Positions 1 to 11,935 of a DNA stretch of 64,000 nt are shown here, piece after piece. The position numbers were made by a program, and so were the translations under genes. The stretch's first letter is position 1, and each line of letters starts with the position of its first letter. The notes under the pieces are model-generated. The model saw only the letters and a list, made by a program, of their open reading frames with translations. It ran no database searches and was not told the DNA's origin. This stretch comes from Syngnathus acus (Eukaryota > Chordata > Actinopteri > Syngnathiformes > Syngnathidae), in assembly GCF_901709675.1 (NCBI RefSeq), contig NC_051098.1, forward strand, positions 7,069,000 to 7,132,999. Reading direction: 5' to 3'.

Positions 1-180
1 GCTGGTGCCAGGAAACGGGTCAGTACCAGCTGCCTGTTGTGGTTCTGATGCTGAGCCTGCCCCACCCCACCAGAAGTGCCCCCACCCTGCTATCCCCAGG
101 CATGATGGAGAACCTCTTCCACGAGATGGGACACGCCATGCATTCAATGCTAGGGCGCACTCGTTACCAGCATGTTACAG
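1..180 (+). CDS. MIPEP: MIPEP exon with HEXXH zinc site (5' end cut by window or near base 11)
   Basis: Open from base 1 in the frame whose codons start at positions divisible by 3. It reads [14 protein letters not shown], then [20 protein letters not shown]. The donor GTGAGG is at 181. An AG at 10-11 could be the acceptor, so the true exon may begin at 12; otherwise it extends left of the window. His, Glu and His of HEMGH are at 120-122, 123-125 and 132-134. Confidence 0.93.
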
Positions 181-3100
181 GTGAGGTCAGCAGGTTGAAC
201 ATTAAATCTTAACTTTAAGGCTTTTACACAATGTGCAGCCGCAGCATTAGAAAATCCCTCATAATCAAATGGGATCTAAAAGAGGAACTTAAGCCAAAGT
301 GCCAAAGTGTAGCGAATGAAGATTTGGGCCATTTATTGTTGACATTCTCCCCCCTATTCTCTTTTCAATTCTCCAGGAACTAGATGTGCAACAGATTTTG
401 CAGAAGTGCCCTCCATCCTCATGGAGTACTTTGCCTCTGACTATCGAGTCGTCAGCCAGTTTGCACGTCATTATGAAACTGGACAGGTACTATTCTTCAA
501 ATGTATGCACGAAAAGCAAGAGCTCAAAAGTTTAAGAAATGTTTACCGTCGGCTTTCAGTAGATGATGAACTGTTTTTCAATGTCTCGTCAGCCTCTGCC
601 TGAGAGTATGGTGACCCGCCTGTGTGAGTCCAAGAAGGTGTGCGGTGCTGCAGACACCCAGTTGCAGGTACCACCAAACAAAAAGTCACCTTACATTACA
701 CGCCGGTAGTGAACATCTTTTTAACATCTTGTGTTTGTTTCTCTGACTTCCTCTGTTGCACACTGCATTGTGGGATTATTAACAGACAAAAGTCTTCTAT
801 ACTTTGTACTGCAGATTTATTTAGTTTCTTCTTTTAATGTCAAACATGTACAATCAGTGGTTATCTGTTATCCCTGGGCAGATTTTCTATGCTGCACTGG
901 ACCAGATATACCACAGTAAACCCCAAAATCTCTCCACCACTGAACTACTGAAGGAGATGCAGCAGAAGTTCTACGGCTTGCCTTACACACCAAATACAGT
1001 AAGTTTGAATCCTAATGTTTTATCTTACCTAGATGTCCTGGACAATTCTGTGGAAAGTTTTGATCAAAGAGACTTCCAATGGTCCAATGGACTCCACACT
1101 TTTGACATTTCTGCATTTAGGGTACAATGGCATACCAAATTCTGGTCGCTAGACTTTATGCATAGTTATAACATTGATAGCATCAAATTCTTGACTCTTT
1201 ATGCCGCTATAACATTAAGCTTCTGTAATTTACATATACCCGTTCAAAATGTTCCAGTTACCAAAGTGTCCACAGAAATCAAAACCCTGTATTTGATTTA
1301 ATGAGTCATTCGCTGTTTCACAGTACATGCTCATCCGCAATCAACGACTTGCACGTTGTTGCCCTAGTGAAATTGTCTCGCAGAATGTTTAAGCTTCCCG
1401 TCTCCTCCGGCTCAGTGGTAGAGGTGTTTGAATAAAAGCTTAGGTGAATTGCTGAACATAACGGCAGGCACACCACAGAGATGGCTGGAGGAAAAATAAA
1501 TTGCTTCATCTTTTCAAAGTACAACTTTGGATTTTTCATCTTTAAAAAGCACCAGTAACGAACTATTAGATTCATATGTATAGTGATTATACAAAACTAG
1601 AGGGATTGTATCATGCTATTTTAAGCTTACTACAGTTAATTTTAAGCATGTATATTAGTATATATTACCTTTGGTACAATGGTGATCTAATTGCTTATGA
1701 AATTAGTTATTTTGGTGGCCATTTTTTCTAAGACACCTGTACTCGTACACATTAGTCAGCAGACTCCAGATGCGTTCATTGCCTTCTCACAAAGTAGGAC
1801 ATTTCATAACTACATATGAAAAAACTCCTTCAATGCGCCAAACAGCAATAACCACTTGAACACATTGCAGGGGGCACGTGGAAACATTTGATAATTTATC
1901 TGATGCACCAAAATCAGAACAGCTGCATGTGGACTCAAATTGCTGGGACAGCTGCTTAGAAACTGGGTGGGTGTTTAGTCTGCAAGGGCGTTCCAGTAGC
2001 TTGAAGCAAGCGTAGACCAGAAACACGTAACTCGCTTCTCCTTTTCCCCAGAAATGTTTAATGTACTGCTGTGTATATTGTTCATTGATCAGGTGTCCCA
2101 ATACTTTTGTCAAAATATTTGCCGCAGCGCTGCAGTTGTAGTGCCACAAACTGCACTGGGGAATCATCGTGTGGCCTTTTAGTGTCCTCTTTTTCAGTCC
2201 CAGCACAGTTTTCAAGATTAAAGATTTTTTTTCAAGATGTAGTAAAACCACAAAGCAGATCTTTGAATGACATCTCCCTTGAGGAAATATTCGAAACTGT
2301 TCGTCCAATTCCTGTAATGAAAAAAAAGCTCGTCATTCCCCCCCACACACATTTACAGCTGTGGGTGAGAAGAAAAGGCCAGGAGGAAGAAGGGAATCCA
2401 AAACAAAGTCATAATGGAGGCAAGGAGTGGCCTTCATTGGGCCTTAGCTATAATTATGTGTGTAAGCGGTTCAGGAGATGGATGGATGGAAGCCTGGATG
2501 AAGAGAGATCGCAGTGCTGTTGTAGTATCTATGCCCAAATGTCAGTGTCTGGTCAGTATTTCTTCACCCACGCTTCAGCTCGTGCCTTACTTGTTTTTCA
2601 GATGCTACTGTCACATATAGGTTTTTTTTTTTACAGTAATATGTTTCCCTCTTTTCAACTTGCATTGAGAGCTCTCGCAGACATTTACCTCAGCCAACCG
2701 CAGCAGAATTATTTTCCCAGTTTGAGCTGTGATTGCTGTACCTCACTCTCAAGGATGCCATTAGTGTTGGTTTGTAGATGGGCAAAAATGGTGGGCTGCT
2801 ATCTGCATAGTTTTGTTACATACCGGCATAAATTCCTTGAAATAGAGGGTGCCTTCGAAATGGAACCCATGTTGGGACGATATTTTTGCTTTTACTTGCA
2901 AGCAAAAATTCAAGATACAAGCATTCTTTGGACAGGGAACTCCACTCAGTTCATAAGAAGCAGCAGTGCCTGAAATACAAACTCACGACTGGATGAGAGC
3001 ATAGAAAGTGAAAGCTGATATCTTTTTGGAACTTTAATCCGCCCAATTTAGTAGATCCATGCAGGAATGGTATCCTCAGCCAAGGAAACATTGGAGTGGC

Positions 3101-6100
3101 TAATGGGTTATTGGGAGACAGATTCTAAACATTCTGGCTAGCGTGTGTATAATTTACAGAGTGCCACTATCAATCCCTGGCTGTGTGAGAGAGGGAAGCT
3201 CAACTGTAAGTAACACGGACCACATGGTCTGCTCTTCAGCTGAGGATAATATTTGGATATAAACATCAGCATGCAAGAGTTTGAGCTAGTATGTGATCCC
3301 TTGCTTGAATGCCAAAGCAACAAGTATTTGCTGTAGATGCACAGTTAAAGCCACATGATCATTGCATGACCTCAGTCGGAATGAAACATGCTAACACACA
3401 TAATTGATAGGGTGAACTAAAAAGAGCTCCATGATTTTTTTTATTTTTAAATCTAGGGATTTCACAGTCTTCTCTCAGTTCAGAATTTAGTCCAGCTTTC
3501 GGCCTTGACAGCTGTGGTCGCCACTCCAGCCACTGCCGTCATCATCGACAGGATAAAGAAAATATGAAGGCATGTTGCACACTTTGTCCTCTTGACAAAC
3601 TTTGTCCTCTTGACAAACAAAAACATGCTTCACATTAGTTACCTCATTTATGTACAAGTGTAATAAATGTTTGGCATTTTGTGAATCAAGAGTCTTGGAT
3701 TGAAACAACTACAGGTCTCTAAATTATGATTGGTGGGTGGTCTGTTGGCTTTTTTTGAAAACTATGGCAGCTGCCGTCTTTCCCAACTTTCTGAATTCCC
3801 CTGTAGTTTGAGTAGTTAGTTAGAAACCATAAGAGAACGTCTTCAATGTCATGGAGACAGACCCCAAGGCAACTACACAGTGAATAGATGAGAGGAATCC
3901 GTTTCCCGTTTTGGAATTTCCATGTTTTGTCCTTTGAAATGGGAGATCCCTGCTTGGGCTTTGATGTTTTGTCAGCGTTTCGTTGGAGTAAAACTGAACA
4001 ATAAATGATAGCAATAATGACAGAGGAAACGACGACAAAAGATGAGAATGACATCCCCACTTTGACTCGATTAAAGATGGAGTGGTTTATGACTCTTCAT
4101 TGGTGCTTCTCACACATTTGCTTCGCATCACATCAAAATGTCCATTTACTTAGGTGTTATGTTGGTTCACAGGCTTGGCAGCTGAGATTTAGCCATCTCA
4201 TTGGTTATGGAGCCAAATACTATTCTTACCTCATGTCCAGAGCCGTGGCCTCCATGGTGTGGAAGCAGTGCTTCGTTCAGGATCCTTTAAACAGGTATGA
4301 CAAAAACACCACTTCACTGGTGGCTAAAGCATCATCACCTCTCTCATGTGTCTTGCAGGGAAATGGGTGAGCGTTACCGTCGAGAGATGTTAGCCCATGG
4401 AGGAGCCAAGGAGCCCATGTTGATGGTAGAAGGTAACACAGACACAGTCTTAGATAAATCTAGGTGACCACCTTTCCAATGAAATTGAATGGACATGGAC
4501 ACTGTCTTCTGTCTTTGAAGCAGTACATGTGATGACACCTTCACAGCCTTGGCCATGAAGCTCAAAATTAAGCCCAGGGGCATCATGTTTCCACCGATCA
4601 TCCTTGAGAAGGTCCTATAGCTTAATCGGAATTCACAAGTGGCAAATTTAGTTGCATAGACATGATTTGGAAATGCTCACACCTGGTCCCAGTACATGTC
4701 AGAGATTAAACCACGGATGAAGTCAAAGGATTTGTGTGTAGACCTCCGAGACAGGAATGTCTTAAGTCAAATTAATAATTTATATCCGTTTTTTTCCTAG
4801 TCTTGACAATATGACAAGCTTGATGGCGACGTACGTTACAGAACAAACCACCAATATATTGGGTTGAACAAACCCAGAAAACTGGTTATTTTTCCAATCA
4901 CAAAAGCGGCATGGAAGAAGAAACACTGGCGCAAACGCATCTGAGTAGGATAAGAAAACATTTTATTGTGGGGAAAAATGACTAACAAATCTAGTCTTGG
5001 AAATAGTGTTCTTGCCAAATTCACAGTCTTTGTAAAAGCTCAGTCTGAGACTAGGCTGTGACTAAAAACTGTTAAACCTGTCTTTAAATCTGAGAAGGCA
5101 TGAGATTATAATTTTCAAAGGATTTTTTTTCCCCAAATCTTATCAGTCTTCTGGTGTACAGATAGCTGAAGCCGCACAACAGTTAGACATTTGTTTGAGA
5201 CATTTACAAATGTGCGGGTATGTTTTGGCATGCAGCACAATGTCTTTGGCAGTTTAACACACTGTGCAATCCTACTTTACAGGAAATTTGGCAGTTTGCA
5301 ATTGATGATGACCAATGCCACTAAATTAAATGATGTTGAATCACCACTGTCTGTGACAACTACCGACTTATCACAGCTGGTCAATCCAGTTCAGTAATGT
5401 TCCCACTTTTTTCAAGTTGAAGTAACAGTAGATGTTTTTTCCCCTTTCTTTGTTTTCGACACATACCCTACACGCCTGCAGCATTTTGGCGTGTCACTGT
5501 GGCTCGTTCATGAAGTTGAGTAGCACCTAGCAACAACCGCTCCCAATTTCCAAAGTTTGTTCCGTCCTTCAACTTCATAGTAATAACCTATGTGTAAACA
5601 AAAGTCAACAAACGTTTTAGGATCTGACCTGGAAGAATTAACAGACCTTTTTATATGTGTGCGTTGTTTCTGTATAAAGAGCCATCGTCAACCACTGGCC
5701 AGGCACACATATTACAGCACTTAACGGTTGTTTTTTCATGTGTGTGTGTGTGAATGGCTCCTTCCCCACGTCCTCTGGCTGTGACATGTCAGAACAAGAC
5801 ACTCCAAAGGAGAAGGCGAGTAGGGAGTTAAGAACAGAAACATCAGCAGACACTTGGGAGTGGCTTTCCCCAAGGGTCTTCTCCTCCCTCCTCCAACACT
5901 GTGCCACACTTCCAGCTGCAGCCAGAACAGCTCCTTGCCTCGGAAATGACAGCCAGCTCCACATCCCAACTGTTGGGATTAGCGCTGCTGTTAAACTTGC
6001 AAGCGAGTTAGTTTGGGAGAGGGCAGGTCAGGGTCCTGCAGGGGAAGTCTTATCCAAGTCTGATCAAACCCTGTAGTTTTCTTTTTTACATAGTTCAATG

Positions 6101-9100
6101 TCCGGAGTGACATACAGTGCTCAGCATAAATGAGTATAGACACCCTAACAAGTTTGTAATAACACCTTTAATTTTATTACAGAATCAATATTTTTTTAAT
6201 ATAATTTATAATTGTCATTTGTCGTCTTTTGTATTGAAGTATTTTTTTGTTCAGTAAGGTTAGAGTGACAAAATACCCCTTCGAGACAAATATGAAGGTC
6301 ACTGGAGACTGGAGCAAGGATACACAATCCAGCTGTACATAATCCTTTCAAACAAAGGCGCTTGTAAATGGCAGTGTGGAACTTTCCCTTCAGTAAGGCG
6401 GCAGAGGAGGCATAGCAGCATGGAAAATGATCGGCCCATCAACCAGGACTACGCAGTTCCCTGTCCTGCATGCTGCCGTCTGTTTTCTACAAGAGACAGT
6501 ATTGAAATTCAAACCTGCAGAGAGGCATGGAGACATAGTGGGAGGGGGTGAAGAGGAAGAAAAGAGCTGATCGAGCAGCTAAACTGACCTTTTTCTTAGG
6601 CCACAGAGAGCGCCTTTATGGCCTTGGACCGTTCCCATAGCCTTGACCAATGAGTTCAGAATGTTTGATCTCATGAGTAAAAGGCAGATATAAACACACC
6701 CTTGTCTTTTTGTGATGTAAAAAAAGAGACTTGGATAAATCATTTCAAGAAAAATGTCACCATGTCTTGAATGTCTCCAATGTTCTCGTCAACCACAATT
6801 GTCAACATCTTGCTTAATCTCTTCTTACTCTCCATGTTTTCATTATCTTTTATATGTTTTCCATTGAAATTGTTCTCGTAATAAGAGGTTGCTTCACTGC
6901 CTTTCTTAGACGCTACCATCAATTGTCTGACAGACAGGGAGTGTTGAAAGTGCTTAGTCGACTAAGGAAGCCTCCTGGCAGTGCGTACCATCAACCAATG
7001 TCTTGCTCCTCTTTCCGGGCCTCTCCTAAATGTGGTTTGAAGAAATGGCATCAAACTTCAAAGTTGTAATTACAGAGTCCCATCATTTGCCTGCAGGTCA
7101 AACAGAGATGTAATGTCTTGCATCTTGACATGTTTCAAATAGTCACGAGGAGGCATCTCAAAGAGATACTTGAAGCAGCCACAAAGCCGCTTTGGATATC
7201 AATTCTGTTAATACTGAAATACATTAAACAACAGAAGCATTGCGGCTCTAGCTTAAGTTACTGAATGCTGAGGTTTGCGCTCATTTTAAATGCATATGGT
7301 TGTGAAGTTGTGAAGCCCCAAATGCCTGCAATTAAAATTATGAAAGAACAGGAACACAGCCAAGCCCAGAGGATTGGGATCCTTAGCCAGGTTTAGTGAA
7401 GCATTCAGACTGGCTAGACACAAATTTTATTTGTACAGCAGTAAACGGGTGGAATAAGAAGCCATGTATATAACATGTATAACTCTCGATTGCCTCCTTC
7501 TTCTCAGAGTGCATGCAGATTGCAAACAATGACACTTGCCACAATATATTGATTCACATATATTTTTTATTTACGTTTTCTTTTAATTATTTTACTTGGT
7601 GGACTCACTTTCAGAATGGGAACATCATTCGCATTACTACCCGCAATTATTTTGTTTACTGAAACCTAAAGCTCCTCAGAAATTTTCCACGCAGTGGCCA
7701 AATTGTTTCTTGGCGGTATCTAAGATATTTCAAACAATTTCCAAGTGGCTCTCCAATTTTTTCATCCCCAAAGCGCTCATTATGACAGGCTCAGAGCTGT
7801 TAGGAGGTCACATAGGTCGTCACTGAACTTGATACCCATCTCCCACCACCCTTTCAAGTAAATAAACAAGCCATCCACTGCGTGTCCTTGTAAAACTGAA
7901 AATGAACTTTATTGTTGAAAACATTCTCTGGTTGCAATGAGCAGGAGCCAGCTTGGTTCTTCTTTAGCATTGCTCAGCAGTGAGAGGGATTCTGATACAT
8001 ATTTGCATATCTGTTACACAGTTTAAAACATTTATGTGGGTGTGCGTAGGAATGAGGCAGATTATGTGTGGTCCGTTTTTACTTTAAAGGCTTCACATTG
8101 CTCAACTCTTCTCTTACATTGAGATGATTGTTCTCTTGTTTTGTCTCTTCTCTTCCACCCCCTCCATGTTTTGCCCTCAACAATCCAATCAGATCCTGCT
8201 GAGTGTTGTTATGGCTCCGGGGTTATCTTGGCATTCTCTTCCAAACTCTCTCAGGGATTTGGGCTGAGAAAGGTTTCTCTCTGAGGAGCTAGTTATTGAA
8301 CGTTTTGTCCGAGATGGATTAGAAGTTCTTTAATGCACATTTTAAAATCAGTTTCGTCTATTTCGTAGAAACCGTGCATTAAAGATCTTTGTGGCATTCA
8401 AAAAAATATATACGTATATTCATGAACGTTTTGCTATTTGCAGGCTGGCTAAGTCTCTTTTCCTCGCAAATATCAGAGGATTTAGATTACATTTCAGGGC
8501 AAACCTTAAAACATTTACAGGTGAACTAAATTGATTGTCTATGAACTATTAAATGGAAATGGGAAACACCGGTTGAAATAACAATCCTTGTGTTAGATCA
8601 GTTGGAGCTTCATTTTCATAGCAAATTATTGGCAGCTATTGGTAGGGAGCAACGTCACTATTGATGGAATCGATGCTTTCATGTGGGCTGCCTTGAGGAA
8701 GGGTGGATGTTCCCCTCGGGAGCTGGGCCCATGTCAGACACCCCGACATCGTGTTTCATCTGATAGCCAGAGGGCAGGGTGAGGCGGGTGGCTTTATAAG
8801 AGGAGACGAGCATCTCTTGCTCTCGAGTGCCATACCTAGTTCTCAGCTTTGGTGATACACTCTGTTGTGTGTGTTCACCATGTGAACATTTTGGCATTGC
8901 CAGTCATGCGTGTCCGTGCAGATGTGGGTGTGTTACCAATGTAGGAAACCCAGTCAGGGAGTGAGTGTGGTTAAGGCGTCTATTTACATAGCCAGGTCCA
9001 CAGGGGCAAACCAAGCGACTTCAAAGCGAGCGCCTTTTTGAAGTGCAAAGCCAGCAAAGGGGAGTCTTCCACGCATGAGCTCACGTACAAATGTACAAAA

Positions 9101-9449
9101 CTCACGCCGTACTCGTGTTTACTCTGTAGTATAACAGTCAATGGTCTCATAATGATCACGTGTCTGAGTTCACTTGTTTGCTACAAACATTTTGGTCTGG
9201 AAAAAAATCGGAATGTGCCAAACTATCAGTATTTTGCGGCTACCCTTGTGTATATGACACATTGTCCAAACTTAATGAAATAAATGATATTTGTTCAGAA
9301 GATATTTTTTATTTTATTTCTTTGACCGTGTGTGCTTTTGTGTTGCAGGTATGCTTCAAAGGCGTCCTACCATCGAGGACTTCGTGGAGGCGCTGGTGTC
9401 GGAGCTCCAGCCAAACTTTGAGACATTCATCATGGACTCAGAGACCTGA
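1..9449 (+). CDS. MIPEP: Mitochondrial intermediate peptidase, 3' part (last 7 exons in window)
   Basis: M3-family zinc metallopeptidase that removes an octapeptide from some imported mitochondrial precursors after the first processing cut; it acts in the mitochondrial matrix. The coding segments are <1-180, 377-486, 593-667, 882-998, 4173-4294, 4359-4432 and 9349-9449. All introns are GT/AG, and the phases run through without a break to TGA at 9447-9449. The first exon has the zinc motif HEMGH (120-134). The second has the downstream glutamate of the DFAEVPS block, the expected third zinc ligand in M3 enzymes. Later blocks ([40 protein letters not shown]) match the vertebrate protein as I remember it. 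The N-terminal half and targeting presequence lie before the window. The 3' neighbour TNFRSF19 is convergent, as in human. Intron 6 (4433-9348) is by far the longest here. Confidence 0.96.
377..486 (+). CDS. MIPEP: MIPEP exon with third zinc ligand
   Basis: Acceptor CTCCAG ends at 376 and donor GTACTA starts at 487. It encodes [20 protein letters not shown] and continues to ARHYETGQ. The Glu of FAEVPS is the expected third zinc ligand. Confidence 0.95.
593..667 (+). CDS. MIPEP: MIPEP exon (25 codons, phase 0 to 0)
   Basis: Encodes [15 protein letters not shown] and ends in ADTQLQ. Acceptor TCGTCAG ends at 592; donor GTACCA starts at 668. Confidence 0.95.
882..998 (+). CDS. MIPEP: MIPEP exon (39 codons, phase 0 to 0)
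   Basis: Encodes [15 protein letters not shown] and ends in [13 protein letters not shown]. Acceptor GGGCAG ends at 881; donor GTAAGT starts at 999. Confidence 0.95.
999..4172 (+). other. MIPEP intron with two long unexplained ORFs
   Basis: A 3.2-kb intron. No conserved gene recognised. It holds an unusually long open frame on + (2107-2973, first ATG at 2317), a 111-codon antisense frame (4054-3719), and an 18-bp tandem pair at 3583-3618. Near 2095-2120 the string GTGTCCCAATACTTTTG resembles the end of teleost Tc1/mariner-type repeats, but no full element is visible. Confidence 0.6.
4173..4294 (+). CDS. MIPEP: MIPEP exon
   Basis: Encodes [20 protein letters not shown], then [20 protein letters not shown]. 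Acceptor TTCACAG ends at 4172; donor GTATGA starts at 4295. It ends in phase 2. Confidence 0.96.
4359..4432 (+). CDS. MIPEP: MIPEP exon
   Basis: Encodes [20 protein letters not shown], then MLMVEG. Acceptor TCTTGCAG ends at 4358; donor GTAACA starts at 4433. Confidence 0.95.
4433..9348 (+). other. Last MIPEP intron (4.9 kb)
   Basis: No gene recognised. At about 6113-6290 a sequence beginning CAGTGCTCAGCATAAATGAG resembles a dispersed teleost DNA-transposon-derived repeat, but clear terminal repeats were not found. The rest looks like unique AT-rich intron with short scattered ORFs on both strands. Confidence 0.6.
9349..9449 (+). CDS. MIPEP: MIPEP terminal coding exon
   Basis: Encodes [20 protein letters not shown], then [13 protein letters not shown] and TGA at 9447-9449. 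Acceptor GTTGCAG ends at 9348. The C-terminal acidic ending MDSE is typical of the family. An ATTAAA poly(A) candidate follows at 9561-9566. Confidence 0.95.
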
Positions 9450-9614
9450 GAGGTGCTTTTATGCCCTCAGGACATTTGCTAGAGTAGCCAAATGTATGTA
9501 CAATAGACCACAATATGTGGGCATACATACATGCAAGGCCTTCCTACCTAATCTGTAATTATTAAAAGGTAAGAACTTTATGGCGACTACTTTTTTCATG
9601 TGTTTAACAAAATA

Positions 9615-9797
9615 TCCATTCATTTATCTTTTGATTGCACATAGGTCAAGGTTGAGCTCTAGCCCATCCCAGCTGACCTGCATGACAGGTTGCCTACACC
9701 CTTGACTGATTATCAGCCAATCACAGGGTACATATAGAGAAACCATTATTCACACCAATGACAATTTGGTTAACCTAAAAAGCATGTTTGGGGGATG
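9615..9797 (-). repeat. Degenerate SINE-like repeat, body part
   Basis: Contains decayed forms of the same blocks as the intact SINE at 22381-22747: CATCC-type tail at the low-coordinate end, CAGCCAATCACAGGG, ACAATTTGG and AAGCATGTTT in the same order. This implies minus orientation. It lies in the convergent MIPEP/TNFRSF19 3' interval. Confidence 0.6.
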
Positions 9798-10744
9798 AAG
9801 GGGGATAGCAAGCAAGTGCTACCTGTTGTAGTAATAACCAAATGAATACTTTCCGAACTTACCATTGAAATGACGTGTTCCCAGAACAGCAATGGGTATT
9901 TTTTTTCTTGATCGTATCCATTACTTTATGCAAAGCGTATTAATAGCAGACATAGCAAATACTTACACTTTTGCCACCTCTTGTGCTCCTTGTGAAAGAA
10001 ATGTGATACTAAATCAGTGTTTCTTTCTTATTATACGTACAGTCTATTAAGACAATAGTGTGTTTGAAAGGGTCGGATCAAATGCTTTCGCGTCGTACTT
10101 GGTTCCCCTCCCTGGCTGTAGATAGAAAGAGTTGGAAATCCCCATGAAACCTGCATCCCTTTGGCAACCGTGATGTAATATTAACGCCGGGTGCTGGGTC
10201 ATGCTAAAGCCATACACTGACATGTGAGCCTGTGCTATGCTTAGTAGTTCACATTAAGTAGTTCATATTAACATTTTCATACAGTTGTTAGCAGCTGAGG
10301 TGATGTTGCAACTACTTCCTGCAGCTGTTGACACCCCGTCACCACTACCTTTAGCCTAGCACGATTCTGAACCAGAGGCGGGCGGTATAAAGCGGTAATA
10401 AAAGTGGCGGGCAGCAGACAGGCTACTCTGATGACCAGTGGTGGGGAAGAAATGAACTATAAATACTTTAACTGTAGATTTTCAGGTATCTATGCTTCTG
10501 ATGATATTCCCCATTATTTGATGTTATGGACTCCAAGAATTATTTGTCTAAGGCTAAAAACGAGCTTCTGCTGTTCTGTTGTTTTATCTGAAATAATCAT
10601 CTGATGATAGTTTTTTGCTAATTTTGCATTTTTTTGTTAGAACATATTTTTATTTCAGAAAAGCCAGAGTCAGCTCTATCTAGATAGCTATTAATATAGG
10701 TATTCTATATTATTCCAACAGAAGTACCTGGTCAAAACACATGC

Positions 10745-10830
10745 AAGACCGGGAAGAACGCAACCCCCCCACGGGAAGGCAAGAGCCCTGATTCGAACCG
10801 CAACCTCAGAATTGTGAGGCAGATAAGCCG
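10745..10830 (-). repeat. SINE-like head fragment
   Basis: Read on the minus strand it carries a tRNA-like segment with CTGCCTCACAATTCTGAGGT and a B-box-like GGTTCGAATC, matching the head of the intact SINE at 22381-22747. Degenerate and truncated. Confidence 0.5.
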
Positions 10831-10997
10831 AACACTCTTTCACTGTTCGTAAGTGACAGTAAAAAACAAAAGGTTTTTACTTTTGCAAAAAAAAATTCAA
10901 GACAGAACATTATTGTCTTTATAAAGGCAGATGGATTGGCTTTGTGTATGAAGGTGTAGCTACTGATCAAAAAATGAACATTTGTCTGTTCAAGTGT

Positions 10998-11003
10998 TTT
11001 ATT
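10998..11003 (-). promoter_or_regulatory. Candidate poly(A) signal AATAAA for TNFRSF19
   Basis: TTTATT on + is AATAAA on -, about 690 bp beyond the proposed TNFRSF19 stop. It is the first clear hexamer I noticed in that direction. Confidence 0.4.
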
Positions 11004-11694
11004 TACAAAGGTGTAAAACAAGTACATGGATCATCAACACTACAAATGCCGCACACAATCAGTCATGTCTGTTACAAAAATACGCAGCTATTTACTATTT
11101 TACATTATCCACAAGTCACTTGACCGCATGTACTCAAGATTGTCTTCAGTGTGATTTTCGTTCATGTCACGACTAAATACGCACAATGCCAGACGTGACA
11201 TGAGTCAATCGTCCTCTGTTTGAACTTCATTCACTTTCACCTGCGGCCGCTTTTGATTGTACTTTGTTTGGGCTCGGAGGTTGGCTGCGGCCTTCGACCT
11301 CACCAGAGAGTGCATCAAATGGGAGCAAGGGGGAGGGAGTGGTGAGTGGAGGCGAGTCGTGTGAAAGGAGATCTGTCCGCCGCCTCTGTTGTTGGTGAGT
11401 CCGAGCTGTTGGAAGCCAAAGCAATGTGTGTCACCCTGGAAGACGAAGGCCAACACGCACTGATTAGTAACAGAGCTGAGCTGTGCCAGACACAGCACCA
11501 CTTTTCAAGTCAGCTCCTCTTTCTCATAACAGCTGTTTTTCATGCACACACATGCTGTCACCTTTGCCTTCTGCCAACAGTACTTTCAGTGGCAACTTTT
11601 CAAGAAATACAGTGCTCACTGTCATGTACATCTCTCTTTGGTCAGAGAAGACTCATTCACACATCAACAAAGACAACTGAAACTCCCAACACCA

Positions 11695-11935
11695 TCATCC
11701 AGAGATCATATTCAAGAGAAGATGCTTCAAGTCAAATTTTGCCTCACCCTCCCTGGTTGACGGCGGCTGCTCGCTTGGTCTTCTCTCAGCGGAACTCTGC
11801 CTGGGGCCGCGCCCTTCCTCCGCTCCTTCGTCGCCATCTTCAGAAGCTTCTAGTATATTCCGGAAACCCTCCGAGATGGCCTCTGCAGACGCGGTCTGAG
11901 CGTGTCCTGCCAGATCGTTGTCTGGCTCAGAATTT
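11695..11935 (-). CDS. TNFRSF19: TNFRSF19 probable last coding exon (tail; end uncertain)
   Basis: Acceptor CTTACCAG; begins in phase with the previous exon and reads NSEPDNDLAGHAQTASAEAI onward, acidic and rich in E, G and S. If unspliced it stops at TGA 11697-11695. A good donor GTGAGG starts at 11747; splicing from it to the acceptor just above 11430 would give an immediate in-frame TGA, so the tail is short either way. I see no convincing equivalent of the long human C-terminus. Confidence 0.6.

Larger units (their letters stand above)
9450..10997. other. Convergent intergenic interval MIPEP/TNFRSF19
   Basis: MIPEP 3' UTR, two SINE-like fragments (9615-9797 and about 10745-10830) and AT-rich sequence. 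No coding exon recognised. TNFRSF19 transcription enters from the right. Confidence 0.6.

Noticed and set aside
99-100. Splice acceptor CCCCAG just before GMMENLF in MIPEP
   Set aside because: The upstream frame ([14 protein letters not shown]...TLLSP) is itself conserved MIPEP coding sequence, so the exon runs on to the left.
1787-2308. 173-codon minus frame in the MIPEP intron
   Set aside because: Overlaps the longer + frame, has no recognisable motif and partly covers a repeat-like segment.
3719-4054. Endothelin-like peptide gene
   Set aside because: The CSC motif is present, but the spacing of the remaining cysteines and the C-terminal block do not fit.
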